From Haloglomus salinum (lineage in GTDB: Archaea > Halobacteriota > Halobacteria > Halobacteriales > Haloarculaceae), in NCBI RefSeq assembly GCF_024298825.1, contig NZ_CP101153.1:2356001-2420000 (forward strand): 64,000 nt of DNA, given 5' to 3'. The notes beneath the pieces were generated by a model that saw only the letters and a list, made by a program, of their open reading frames with translations, was not told the DNA's origin and did no database searches. The translations under genes were made by a program, and so were the position numbers. Numbering within the stretch: position 1 is the stretch's first letter; every line of letters begins with the position of its first letter. This document shows positions 44,334 through 51,922 of the stretch, piece after piece.

Positions 44334-44585
44334 TCACGCGACCCATCGCAGGAGTAGCACCGCGAGCACGACCACCACCAGTGTCCCGGCGAGACCGACG
44401 CCGGGGTCGGGACTGGCGGCGCCGGAGACGGCGGCCGTGGTCGTGGTCGGGGAGGGCGTCGGTGGGAGCGTCACGTTCGTCTCGAACGGTGCGGAGGGCT
44501 TGAAGCCGACGCGAGCGGGCGCGGCTGTCGGGCACGATAGCCTGCCCGGGAGCGGGCACGGCGAGACTGCCGGGTTCCGGGGGGC
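44334..44585 (-). pseudogene. Orphan C-terminal anchor fragment of a surface glycoprotein
   Basis: A minus-strand frame without ATG or good start ends in FETNVTLPPTPSPTTTTAA, a short Gly/Pro spacer and a membrane segment (GLAGTLVVVVLAVLLLRW) just before a TGA. A Thr/Pro-rich O-glycosylation-like linker plus terminal helix is the standard C terminus of haloarchaeal surface proteins. The frame is closed upstream by TAA at 44586-44588, so only the anchor remains. It could instead be a very short gene starting at an internal GTG. Confidence 0.4.
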
Positions 44586-44649
44586 TTATGCCCGGCCGTG
44601 CCGGGTATCCGGCCATGCAACCGAGTCGTCACGCACGTGAGGTGATGGC

Positions 44650-45180
44650 GTGAGCGAGTCCGAGCCGGTCCGGGCCTACACCGTCCGCCTGGAGCTGCAG
44701 GACGAGCCCGGCGAGCTGCTGCGGGCGCTCGAACCCATCGCCGACAACGGCGGGAACCTGCTCTCCATCTTCCACGAGCGCGGGAACATCACCCCCCGGG
44801 GCCACATCCCCGTCGAGGTGGACCTGGAGGCGACGCCCGAGCGGTTCGAGGAGATCGTCGCCGCGCTCCGCGAGAACGGCGTCAACGTCGTCCGCGCGGG
44901 CGCCGAGGAGTACGCCGAGGAGCTCGTCGTGCTGCTCGTCGGGCATCTCGTCGACACGGACCTCTCGGATACCCTGTCGCGCATCGAGGACTGCGGCGGC
45001 GCGAGCATCGACGACGTGGCGCTGTCGGCGCCGGACGGCACGGACGAGCTCTCCTCCGCTCGCATCCGCATGGACACGCACGCGGGCGCCGCCAGCGCCG
45101 CGCTCGCGACCGTCCGCGAGGTGGCCGAGGAGAAGGGCCTCGATGTGGTGGAGCCGCTCGCCGGGGGTGGTGACGCGTGA
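44650..45180 (+). CDS. ACT-domain amino-acid-binding protein
   Basis: This 176-residue protein starts with GTG 44650. An ACT domain occupies the N-terminal half (YTVRLELQDEPGELLRALEP, GGNLLSIFHERGNITPRG), with a second alpha/beta half (VVLLVGHLVDTDLSDTLSRI). It overlaps the homoserine dehydrogenase gene by four bases (GTGA), so it is probably its regulatory partner, sensing threonine or a related amino acid (inference). This pair is common in haloarchaea beside the EF-1alpha locus. Confidence 0.85.
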   Translation: MSESEPVRAYTVRLELQDEPGELLRALEPIADNGGNLLSIFHERGNITPRGHIPVEVDLEATPERFEEIVAALRENGVNVVRAGAEEYAEELVVLLVGHLVDTDLSDTLSRIEDCGGASIDDVALSAPDGTDELSSARIRMDTHAGAASAALATVREVAEEKGLDVVEPLAGGGDA

Positions 45181-46127
45181 AGCTCGCAATCCTCGGCGCG
45201 GGCGCGGTCGGGCGCTCGGTCGCGGAGCTGGCGGGCGAGTACGGCCACACGGTGACGGCGCTCGCGGATTCGTCGGGTGCCGCCATCGACCCCGACGGGC
45301 TGGACGTGGACGCGGTGCTGGAGCGGAAGGACGAGACCGGCACGGTCGGTGACGACACCGTCGACGCCGCGCTCGACACCTCCTACGACGCGCTGGTCGA
45401 GGCGACGCCGACGACGCTGGACGACGCCCAGCCGGGCTTCAGCCACGTCGAGGCCGCCCTCGAACGCGACCGGCACGTCGTCCTCGCGAACAAGGGCCCG
45501 GTCGCCGAGCGGTACGACGAGGTCCGGGCGCTCGAAGCCGAGTCGCGCGGCCGCGTGCTGTTCGAGGCGACCGTCGCAGGCGCCATCCCCACGCTCTCGA
45601 CGGTCCGCTCGCTCGGCCCCGAGCGTGTCACCGCGGTGCGCGGTGTCCTCAACGGGACCGCCAACTTCGTCCTCTCGCGGATGGCCGCCGAGGGGCTGGA
45701 CTACGAGCACGTCCTCGCCGAAGCACAGGACCTCGGGGTGGCCGAGGCCGACCCCTCCTTCGACGTGGAGGGGACCGACGCGGCACTGAAATGTGTCATC
45801 CTCGCGAACGTGCTGTACGACGGCGGCTACACGCTCGACGACGCCGAGGTGGCCGGCATCCGTGATATCCCGGGGAGTGCGCTCGAACTCGCCGCCGAGG
45901 ACGGCCGTACCGTCCGGCTCATCGCCGAGGTGGCCGACGGTGACGTGCGGGTCGGGCCGCGGCTCGTCCCCGAGCACGGGACGCTGGCGGTGGGCGGCAC
46001 GACGAACATCGTCCAGCTGGAGACCGAGCACGCGGGGCGGCTCAACATCTCCGGCGCGGGCGCGGGTGGTCCGGAGACCGCGAGCGCGGTGCTGGCGGAC
46101 GTGGGGCTGCTGGAGCCGCTGGAGTAG
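45177..46127 (+). CDS. hom: Homoserine dehydrogenase
   Basis: This 316-residue enzyme reduces aspartate semialdehyde to homoserine for threonine and methionine synthesis. It has an N-terminal Rossmann motif (LAILGAGAVGRSVAELAG), VVLANKGPVAERYDE, and the catalytic-domain strings VLNGTANFVLSRM, AEADPSFDVEGTDAALK and NVLYDGGYTLDD. It lacks the C-terminal ACT domain of longer forms; that function seems supplied by the preceding overlapping ACT gene. The start is GTG 45177. Confidence 0.94.
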   Translation: MKLAILGAGAVGRSVAELAGEYGHTVTALADSSGAAIDPDGLDVDAVLERKDETGTVGDDTVDAALDTSYDALVEATPTTLDDAQPGFSHVEAALERDRHVVLANKGPVAERYDEVRALEAESRGRVLFEATVAGAIPTLSTVRSLGPERVTAVRGVLNGTANFVLSRMAAEGLDYEHVLAEAQDLGVAEADPSFDVEGTDAALKCVILANVLYDGGYTLDDAEVAGIRDIPGSALELAAEDGRTVRLIAEVADGDVRVGPRLVPEHGTLAVGGTTNIVQLETEHAGRLNISGAGAGGPETASAVLADVGLLEPLE

Positions 46128-46167
46128 CCGGGCGGACACTTTTCATTCCGGGGTCGGACGCGCCGCT

Positions 46168-46354
46168 ATGTCCACCCGTGCCTGCCCGGACTGTGACGTG
46201 GCCCTCCAGCGTGTCGACTACTCCGCCGGCCCGCAACGAGAGCGTCCGCATCGACGACTCCGGCTCCGACAGCCTTGGGGTAGTGGGCGGGAGCGCCTCC
46301 CTCGATGCGTGTCTCCGTGGTGAATGCGGGCCGGTCCGGTTCTACGCCAACTGA
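46168..46354 (+). pseudogene. Frameshifted small zinc-finger gene
   Basis: From ATG 46168 the frame reads MSTRACPDCDVALQRVDY, the start of a small CxxC zinc-finger protein. After about 46232 sense continues in the next frame: NESVRIDDSGSDSLGVVGGS and then [14 protein letters not shown] with a TGA at 46352-46354. An indel near 46231-46235 breaks the gene, and the second zinc knuckle is CxxxxC instead of CxxC, so it is decayed. A TATA-like ACTTTTCAT lies about 28 bases upstream of the ATG. Confidence 0.6.
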
Positions 46355-46446
46355 CGGCAGCCTGGCCCCACCGAATGCGGGACCCGTGTGAACGGCACGC
46401 ACGGCCCGCGAAACGGGCGGATTCGTGGGATTCCGGCCCGTGGTAT

Positions 46447-46461
46447 CGAAATCTTCTTACG
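46447..46461 (+). promoter_or_regulatory. Probable BRE/TATA of the EF-1alpha-S10 operon
   Basis: CGAAATCTTCTTACG has a purine-rich BRE followed by an AT-rich TATA-like stretch. The expected transcript start is near 46485, leaving a leader of about 30 bases before ATG 46516. That is unusual among the leaderless genes here but reasonable for a highly translated mRNA. Confidence 0.45.
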
Positions 46462-46515
46462 GGCGTCGGGGTAACGTTCTCCGCACATAGCGCCACGCGA
46501 GGCGCGACATCAACC

Positions 46516-47781
46516 ATGAGCGACAAACCGCACCAGAACCTGGCCGTCATCGGCCACGTCGACCACGGGAAGAGTACGATGGTCGGGCGGCTCCTGTTCG
46601 AAACAGGGAGCGTCCCCGAGCACGTCATCGAGCAGTATCGAGAGGAGGCCGAAGAGAAGGGCAAGGGCGGCTTCGAGTTCGCCTACGTGATGGACAACCT
46701 CGCAGAGGAGCGCGAGCGTGGTGTCACCATCGACATCGCCCACCAGGAGTTCGACACGGACACCTACTACTTCACGATCGTCGACTGTCCGGGTCACCGC
46801 GACTTCGTGAAGAACATGATCACGGGCGCGAGCCAGGCCGACAACGCCGTGCTCGTGGTCGCCGCCGACGACGGCGTCCAGCCCCAGACCCAGGAGCACG
46901 TCTTCCTCGCGAAGACCCTGGGCATCGACGAGCTCATCATCGCGGTCAACAAGATGGACCTCGTCGATTACCAGGAGAGCCGCTACGACGAGACCGTCGA
47001 GGAGGTCAAGAAGCTCCTCAAGCAGGTCCGCTTCGACACGGACGACGCGAGCTTCATCCCGACCTCGGCCTTCGAGGGCGACAACGTCTCCGAGGAGTCG
47101 GAGAACACGCCCTGGTACGACGGTGAGACCCTGCTGGAGGCGCTGAACAACCTGCCGGAGCCCCAGCCGCCGACGGACGCGCCGCTGCGGCTGCCCATCC
47201 AGGACGTCTACACCATCTCCGGCATCGGTACCGTGCCGGTCGGCCGCATCGAGACCGGTGTCATGAGTCCGGGCGACAACGTCAGCTTCCAGCCCAGCGA
47301 CGTCGGCGGTGAGGTCAAGACCGTCGAGATGCACCACGAGGAGGTCGACCAGGCTGGCCCCGGTGACAACGTCGGGTTCAACGTCCGCGGCGTCGGGAAG
47401 GACGACATCCGCCGTGGCGACGTCTGTGGCCCCGCCGACGACCCGCCGAGCGTCGCCGAGACGTTCCAGGCCCAGATCGTCGTGATGCAGCACCCGTCGG
47501 TCATCACCGCGGGCTACACGCCGGTCTTCCACGCCCACACGGCGCAGGTCGCGTGTACCATCGAGTCCATCGACAAGAAGCTCGACCCCTCGTCGGGCGA
47601 GGTCGCCGAGGAGAACCCGGACTTCATCCAGTCCGGCGACGCGGCGGTCGTCACCGTCCGCCCGCAGAAGCCTCTCAGCATCGAGCCGTCCTCCGAGATC
47701 CCGGAGCTCGGCTCCTTCGCCATCCGCGACATGGGCCAGACCATCGCCGCCGGGAAGGTCCTGAGCGTCAACGAGCGATAG
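46516..47781 (+). CDS. tuf: Elongation factor 1-alpha (aEF-1A)
   Basis: This 421-residue GTPase delivers aminoacyl-tRNA to the ribosome. G motifs are [28 protein letters not shown] and AVNKMDLVD. The tRNA-binding domains follow with [18 protein letters not shown] and [19 protein letters not shown]. It is followed one base later by rps10, the conserved archaeal order, and preceded by ACT-hom. ATG 46516 is supported by the normal N terminus [14 protein letters not shown]. Confidence 0.97.
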   Translation: MSDKPHQNLAVIGHVDHGKSTMVGRLLFETGSVPEHVIEQYREEAEEKGKGGFEFAYVMDNLAEERERGVTIDIAHQEFDTDTYYFTIVDCPGHRDFVKNMITGASQADNAVLVVAADDGVQPQTQEHVFLAKTLGIDELIIAVNKMDLVDYQESRYDETVEEVKKLLKQVRFDTDDASFIPTSAFEGDNVSEESENTPWYDGETLLEALNNLPEPQPPTDAPLRLPIQDVYTISGIGTVPVGRIETGVMSPGDNVSFQPSDVGGEVKTVEMHHEEVDQAGPGDNVGFNVRGVGKDDIRRGDVCGPADDPPSVAETFQAQIVVMQHPSVITAGYTPVFHAHTAQVACTIESIDKKLDPSSGEVAEENPDFIQSGDAAVVTVRPQKPLSIEPSSEIPELGSFAIRDMGQTIAAGKVLSVNER

Positions 47782-47782
47782 A

Positions 47783-48091
47783 ATGCAGCAGGCACGCGTC
47801 CGTCTGGCGGGGACCAGCCCCGAGGACCTCGACGACATCTGCGACGACGTCCGTGAGATCGCCGACAACACGGGCGTCCAGCTGAGCGGCCCGGTGCCGC
47901 TCCCGACGAAGAACCTGGAGATTCCCTCGCGGAAGTCCCCGGACGGCGAGGGGACCGCCACGTGGGAGCACTGGGAGATGCGCGTCCACAAGCGGCTGAT
48001 CGACATCGACGCCGACGAACGCGCGCTCCGGCAGCTCATGCGCATCCAGGTTCCGAACGACGTCTCCATCGAGATCGTCCTCGAGGACTGA
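47783..48091 (+). CDS. rps10: 30S ribosomal protein S10
   Basis: This 102-residue small-subunit protein shows the archaeal S10 pattern: [20 protein letters not shown], the loop [20 protein letters not shown], and the C-terminal strand [19 protein letters not shown] with [13 protein letters not shown]. It starts one base after the EF-1alpha stop and is surely co-transcribed with it. A tandem set of hairpins begins immediately after its stop codon. Confidence 0.96.
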   Translation: MQQARVRLAGTSPEDLDDICDDVREIADNTGVQLSGPVPLPTKNLEIPSRKSPDGEGTATWEHWEMRVHKRLIDIDADERALRQLMRIQVPNDVSIEIVLED

Positions 48092-48200
48092 GTGAACGCT
48101 TCGCGTTCACGAGGGTCGGCGAACTCCGTTCGCCGGAACTGAGCGGATGCATCGCATCCGCGAAGGCCGGAAGGCGCGTCGCACCTTCCGGAACTGAGCG
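48092..48200 (+). other. Array of four hairpins directly after rps10
   Basis: Four near-perfect hairpins follow in 110 bases: GTGAACGC-TTC-GCGTTCAC (48092-48110), GGCGAAC-TCC-GTTCGCC (48118-48134), GCGGATGC-ATC-GCATCCGC (48143-48161), and CCGGAAGG...CCTTCCGG (48167-48191). The second and fourth are each followed by GGAACTGAGCG (48135-48145, 48190-48200). All of the first three have three-base loops. The first begins at the base after the stop codon. Confidence 0.7.
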
Positions 48201-48295
48201 CCCGACCTGCGGGTGCACGGTCGAGGGACGCGGTGTGTCTCTCGGGACCGCCGGGCCTCGGCCGACGACATCAAACCGCGAGGCCGGACCACCCG

Positions 48296-48323
48296 GCACC
48301 GTGACGGCCACGGTGCGGCTTTT
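48296..48323 (+). terminator. Hairpin followed by TTTT
   Basis: GCACCGTG (48296-48303) pairs with CACGGTGC (48309-48316), and CGGCTTTT follows at once. This is terminator-like and about 200 bases beyond rps10. No gene is seen between 48092 and 48442 apart from the hairpin array. Confidence 0.4.
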
Positions 48324-48460
48324 GCTCTCGCTCGTTCACGGGCCGCTGCATCCTCACCATCGCGACCCGCGGGTGCGCCCAGCACGCATACACCCCCACT
48401 TCAAACAGCGAACTATCCGGCTGCACCGACACGGAGGGGGCGATGGTAGGGCCGGGTGCT

Positions 48461-48682
48461 ATGGACGAGGCACTCGAAGCCGCGGAGGCCGTGGAGGGGA
48501 CTGAACTGGAGGGCATTCTGGTGACGCTCCTCCGGGTCATCGGTGCCATCATGGTCCTCGCCGGCCTCGGGCTGTGGCTGTTTACCAGCATGAGTATCCT
48601 CTGGACGCCCGCGCTGCTCATCATCGTCGGCATCGTGTTCATCACCATCCCCGGCCTCGCGTTCGAGTTGCTCGGCGCGTAG
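48461..48682 (+). CDS. Small two-helix membrane protein
   Basis: From ATG 48461 there are 73 residues: an acidic helix (MDEALEAAEAVEGTELEG) and two membrane segments (TLLRVIGAIMVLAGLGLWLF and TPALLIIVGIVFITIPGLAF). ATG 48443 six codons upstream is also possible and has a GGAGG a few bases before it. No family is recognised. Confidence 0.65.
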   Translation: MDEALEAAEAVEGTELEGILVTLLRVIGAIMVLAGLGLWLFTSMSILWTPALLIIVGIVFITIPGLAFELLGA

Positions 48683-48730
48683 TCGGGGAAACGGAATCCT
48701 CAAGTGAACCGCTCGACTTCTTCGGATTGC

Positions 48731-48802
48731 GGGCTCGTAGATCAGCGGCAGATCGCTTCCTTCGCAAGGAAGAGGCCCGGGGTTCAAATCCCCGCGAGTC
48801 CA
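48731..48802 (+). tRNA. tRNA-Ala (CGC)
   Basis: This is a 72-base tRNA with acceptor GGGCTCG/CGAGTCC (one G-T pair) and discriminator A. The anticodon stem CTTCC/GGAAG encloses loop TTCGCAA, anticodon CGC. The T arm is CGGGGTTCAAATCCCCG. It has no intron and no encoded CCA. It reads the GCG codon, frequent in GC-rich genomes. Unlike the other two tRNAs here it has no nuclease gene downstream. Confidence 0.95.
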
Positions 48803-48957
48803 TTCCGTTCGGTCGTTCCTTCGCGAGAGTTGTTCCCGACAGTGGCACCGCCGCGTGCTCCCTCGACCACCGGAGCCGAGCAGCGGGACACGGGCCGAGA
48901 GCCCCCACGCCCTGCGTCCGGAGACAACTATTTGCGGCGTCTACCGGGATACGGCGT

Positions 48958-49281
48958 ATGGGTAACGAAGACGAGTCCCGACCAGGGGAAGCCAGAGACC
49001 CGCCACCCGTTCTCGAGGACGTGTCGACGCCGGGCGAGCGGGTTCCGGCGACGGAAGCGGCGGCCAGGGAGGCCGGGCACGAAGGGCCGTTCGAACGGCA
49101 CCCTGTGTACGAAATCCGTGAGGCATCGGACCCGCCTGTAGACGTGCCAGTGCCGGGGATTCGCTGTGAGAACTGCGGACGGAAGGGGACCGAGCCGGCC
49201 GACTTCGAGGAGACGGAGTGCAGGTCGATAGACCCCGGAGCCCTCGCGAAGAGCGAGACGGATTCCTCCGAGGGCGAGTGA
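48958..49281 (+). CDS. Acidic small protein with one CxxC knuckle
   Basis: ATG 48958 gives 107 residues: a Pro/Glu-rich disordered N terminus, HPVYEIREASDPPVDVP, then GIRCENCGRKGTEPADFEE and an acidic Ser-rich tail. A single CxxC knuckle would need a partner to bind zinc. ACTATTT about 28 bases upstream gives a leaderless start. No family is recognised. Confidence 0.6.
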   Translation: MGNEDESRPGEARDPPPVLEDVSTPGERVPATEAAAREAGHEGPFERHPVYEIREASDPPVDVPVPGIRCENCGRKGTEPADFEETECRSIDPGALAKSETDSSEGE

Positions 49282-49312
49282 CGCCGCGTGGTGACTGCAA
49301 CGGGCGGCGTCC

Positions 49313-49443
49313 GCCCGCGGCGAATGCGTGGCCTCGGGAGCACGCGCTTTCGCGTACGACCACCAGCAGGGGGGAGCGCCGGGAGCCGAGGGACTTCGGC
49401 CCGTCCTCGGAGGGGCCCGTCGGCAAGCCGGGTCGCCGCGGGC
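49313..49443. ncRNA. Candidate structured RNA, strand unknown
   Basis: A 131-base segment is closed by a perfect 10-bp helix, GCCCGCGGCG (49313-49322) with CGCCGCGGGC (49434-49443). Inside are two stems: GTGG/CCAC capped by ACGCG-CTTT-CGCGT (49328-49363), and CCGAGG-G-AC/GTCCTCGG (49386-49410) extended by CGGG/CCCG. It matches none of SRP RNA, RNase P RNA or tRNA that I can recall. High GC makes chance folding easy, so this is a candidate only. It could also be a two-way terminator between convergent genes. Confidence 0.35.
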
Positions 49444-49486
49444 CCGCACTTGTGGCCACCGTTCTAAGAGGAGACGACGAGAGGAG

Positions 49487-50149
49487 TCAGTCCCCGCTGG
49501 AGCGGGCCTTGTCGAACCGACTCGCCGGCAGGAGTAGCTCCTCGAGTCCCGGCAGATGCTTCACGTTGAACACGACCTGCATCTCGTCGGAGACGGGGGC
49601 ACTCACGCAGGAGAGCCGGATGCCGCGGTCGATCCACTCCTGCGGGAGGATGTGGCTGGAGTGCATCGGCATCTCGCCGTCGATGACGGCGACGGCACAG
49701 TTGGTACAGGCGCCGCCACGGCAGGCGAAGGGCCATGCGTGGCCTGCTTCCTCGGCCGCTTCGAGCAGCGGCGTCCCCGGGTCGGCGACGAAGGTCCCGT
49801 AGTCGTCCCCGTCGAGGTCCGTGTCGGCGGCCTTCTCGAACAGGTCCGCGTCGGTCAGCTCCCAGCCCTGGTCGGCGAGCGCCTGGTAGTCGAGGTACTC
49901 GACGGTGACACCGGCCGCATCCGGTTCGTCGGGCTCGGTGCCCTCGTCCTCCGGCGCCGGCGTCGCTCCGTTCTCGCTGGGGTCGTACCCGTTCTCGATG
50001 CGCTCGTAGGCCCGACGGATGCGCTGGAACTCGGCCGCGGAGCCGCCGTGGTCCGGGTGCGCCTCGAACACGCGTTCTCGGTACGCCTGCTCGATGGTTT
50101 CGTCGTCGGCCTCGGGGTCGACCCCGAGCACGTCGAACGGAGATGCCAC
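49487..50149 (-). CDS. 2Fe-2S ferredoxin with an N-terminal J domain
   Basis: This 220-residue fusion has residues 1-55 as a J domain (DVLGVDPEADDETIEQAYRE, EAHPDHGGSAAEF with HPD) and residues 95-220 as a plant-type ferredoxin. The cluster ligands are CRGGACTNC and a later Cys in RLSCVSAP. An acidic linker joins them and the ferredoxin has the acidic halophilic insert. It may carry electrons while recruiting DnaK for cluster assembly (inference). GTG 50149 follows a TTTTACC box at the leaderless distance. Confidence 0.87.
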   Translation of the reverse strand: MASPFDVLGVDPEADDETIEQAYRERVFEAHPDHGGSAAEFQRIRRAYERIENGYDPSENGATPAPEDEGTEPDEPDAAGVTVEYLDYQALADQGWELTDADLFEKAADTDLDGDDYGTFVADPGTPLLEAAEEAGHAWPFACRGGACTNCAVAVIDGEMPMHSSHILPQEWIDRGIRLSCVSAPVSDEMQVVFNVKHLPGLEELLLPASRFDKARSSGD

Positions 50150-50245
50150 GTTCGAGCGTAGGCAGTCGGGCCGGTAAAACCTGCTTCTCGCGGTAACCGG
50201 GCCGAGTCCGTCGTCAGCGTATGAATCACCTTACAGAACCGGTCT

Positions 50246-50255
50246 GTTTATATGA
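50246..50255 (+). promoter_or_regulatory. Probable TATA box of the SCP-2-like gene
   Basis: GTTTATATGA is a good archaeal TATA match about 30 bases before ATG 50284, giving a leaderless or near-leaderless transcript. Confidence 0.55.
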
Positions 50256-50283
50256 CTGTATCTCATCGGTGCGAACAGTTGGC

Positions 50284-50997
50284 ATGAGTTTGTATCCCAC
50301 GGGGCAGTGGTTGGAATCCTTCGGGCGCGCACTCGACCGAAGCCGCAGGCTCGACACGATCGCCTCGGGCTGGGGTGTGGGATTCAACGGGGACGTGATG
50401 CTGGTCATCGACGACATTCCGCTGGCCGAGACCACGCTCGGTGACCTGCCCGACCCGGTGCTGGCGGACCTGCCGGAGAACATCCGGGCCGGCGTCAGCG
50501 ATGTCTCGCTCGAGGAGGCCCCCGAGCGGTTCGGGGAGACGTTGCGCCCCTCGCTGCCCGCGAACGTACAGGACCTGCTCTATCAGATCGAGACGAAGGT
50601 ACACGACGGGACGATCTACGCCTATGTCGGGCTCGAGGAGGGTCAGTGCACCGGAACCGAGGTCCTCGACGACCCGACCGAGAAGGACGTGGGCTACGTC
50701 GTGAAGGGCCCGTACCAGACCTGGCGGCGCATCGTCGACGGCCGCCCGGTCACCTCGGCGTGGCTGAACGGCGACCTGGTCATCGAGGGGAACAAGGTGC
50801 GGCTCCTCCGGCACGGCTCGGTCCTCCAGGTCGTGGGTGACGTCGCCGCCGACGTGGAGACGACCCATCTCTTCCCCGGCGAGGCCGCCACCCCCGGCGA
50901 ACTCGTGCTCGACGAGGCCGTCCGCCAGCCCATCGCCGTCGGCCTCCTGGCCGAACAGCAGGCCAGCCTCGTCACGAATACGCTCAGCCCGTTCTGA
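50284..50997 (+). CDS. SCP-2-like sterol-carrier-fold protein
   Basis: This 237-residue protein resembles SCP-2/alkyl-sulfatase-dimer-like lipid-binding domains: GWGVGFNGDVMLVIDDIPL, FGETLRPSLPANVQDLLYQI, YVVKGPYQTWRRIVDGR and AWLNGDLVIEGNKVRLLRHG. The last motif (dG.l...Gd...ll) is characteristic of the fold. It is probably a soluble carrier or regulator; no catalytic residues are apparent. It is a single-gene unit with its own promoter. Confidence 0.72.
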   Translation: MSLYPTGQWLESFGRALDRSRRLDTIASGWGVGFNGDVMLVIDDIPLAETTLGDLPDPVLADLPENIRAGVSDVSLEEAPERFGETLRPSLPANVQDLLYQIETKVHDGTIYAYVGLEEGQCTGTEVLDDPTEKDVGYVVKGPYQTWRRIVDGRPVTSAWLNGDLVIEGNKVRLLRHGSVLQVVGDVAADVETTHLFPGEAATPGELVLDEAVRQPIAVGLLAEQQASLVTNTLSPF

Positions 50998-51081
50998 CGC
51001 GTTCGGCCCGGAACGCCTTCGAGTCGTCCCGCCGCCCGTTCGACCCGTACCGTTACGTGACCGTCACCCGAGGGTCCAGCC

Positions 51082-51804
51082 ATGCCAGCCAAGGTGACCG
51101 CCGCACCGACCGGATACGAGGAGGGGCTCCGCTGGGCCCATGGCGTCGAGTGGCTCGTCCATCCCGAGGAGACGATGGAGCGTGCCAGCACGGCGCTCGC
51201 GACCGACGAGGGCGTCTACCTCGTGGACCCGCTCGACGCGCCCGGCGTCGACGACCTGCTCGCCGAGTTCGGCGAGGTCGCGGGTGTCGTCCTCCTGTCG
51301 AACCACCACACCCGCGACGCGGGGCTGTTCGCGCGGCGCCACGACGTGCCCGTCTACGTGGGCGGGGGCGTCCCCGACGAGGAACTTCCCGACCTCACGG
51401 TTCCCATCGAGCGCGTCGGCGCGGGCGAGCGACTGGGAGATTACGAGTTCGTCGAGGTCGCGACCGGGACGGCGCTGGGCGCGCCCTGGTACGAGTACGC
51501 GCTCTGGAACGGTGAGACGCTGCGTGTCAGCGAGTGTGTCGGGACGGCCGAGTACATGCGTGTGGGCGACGAGCCACTGGGCGTGATGACGATGCGCCGG
51601 CGCCACCCGCCGACGGCGCTCCGGGGCCTCGAACCGGAGCGAATCTGCTCCGGCCACGGTCGGGGGCTCGACGAGAACGCCGCCGCGGCGCTGGAGGCGG
51701 CCATCGCGAACGCCGAGGACGACTTCGCGAAGGCGCTGCTGACGAACGGTCTCGACCAGGCCCGGACGGTGCTAGCGGCGCTCCGGTCGGACCTGCGGGA
51801 CTGA
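51082..51804 (+). CDS. Metallo-beta-lactamase-fold-like protein lacking the canonical metal motif
   Basis: This 240-residue protein has the strand order of MBL proteins: [40 protein letters not shown] and [20 protein letters not shown]. The usual HxHxDH is reduced to NHHTRD, so the site is altered. The gene lies upstream of cobT, same direction, 118 bases away. It could be a hydrolase with one metal or a non-enzymatic relative. Confidence 0.7.
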   Translation: MPAKVTAAPTGYEEGLRWAHGVEWLVHPEETMERASTALATDEGVYLVDPLDAPGVDDLLAEFGEVAGVVLLSNHHTRDAGLFARRHDVPVYVGGGVPDEELPDLTVPIERVGAGERLGDYEFVEVATGTALGAPWYEYALWNGETLRVSECVGTAEYMRVGDEPLGVMTMRRRHPPTALRGLEPERICSGHGRGLDENAAAALEAAIANAEDDFAKALLTNGLDQARTVLAALRSDLRD

Positions 51805-51868
51805 CCGACCAGTCGCTCCCCGGCGGACCCGGACTCGTCCGTCGGTCGGGCGACGGCTTCAAGTTCAC

Positions 51869-51882
51869 TTGTCCGAAGACAA
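51869..51882. promoter_or_regulatory. Short inverted repeat upstream of cobT
   Basis: TTGTC-CGAA-GACAA lies 40 bases before the cobT start in locally AT-richer sequence. It could be an operator of the cobalamin operon. Evidence is a five-base dyad only. Confidence 0.3.
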
Positions 51883-51922
51883 CCACAGTGACTCGACAGC
51901 GACACCCGGCTGGAGGTGCCCG

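Noticed and set aside
49313-49443. Assigning the folded segment as SRP or RNase P RNA
   Set aside because: The hallmark SRP helix 8 tetraloop region and the RNase P core motifs are absent and the length is far too short.
51805-51922. Possible cobalamin riboswitch before cobT
   Set aside because: The gap is only 118 bases and lacks B12-box-like sequence and the required long structured leader.
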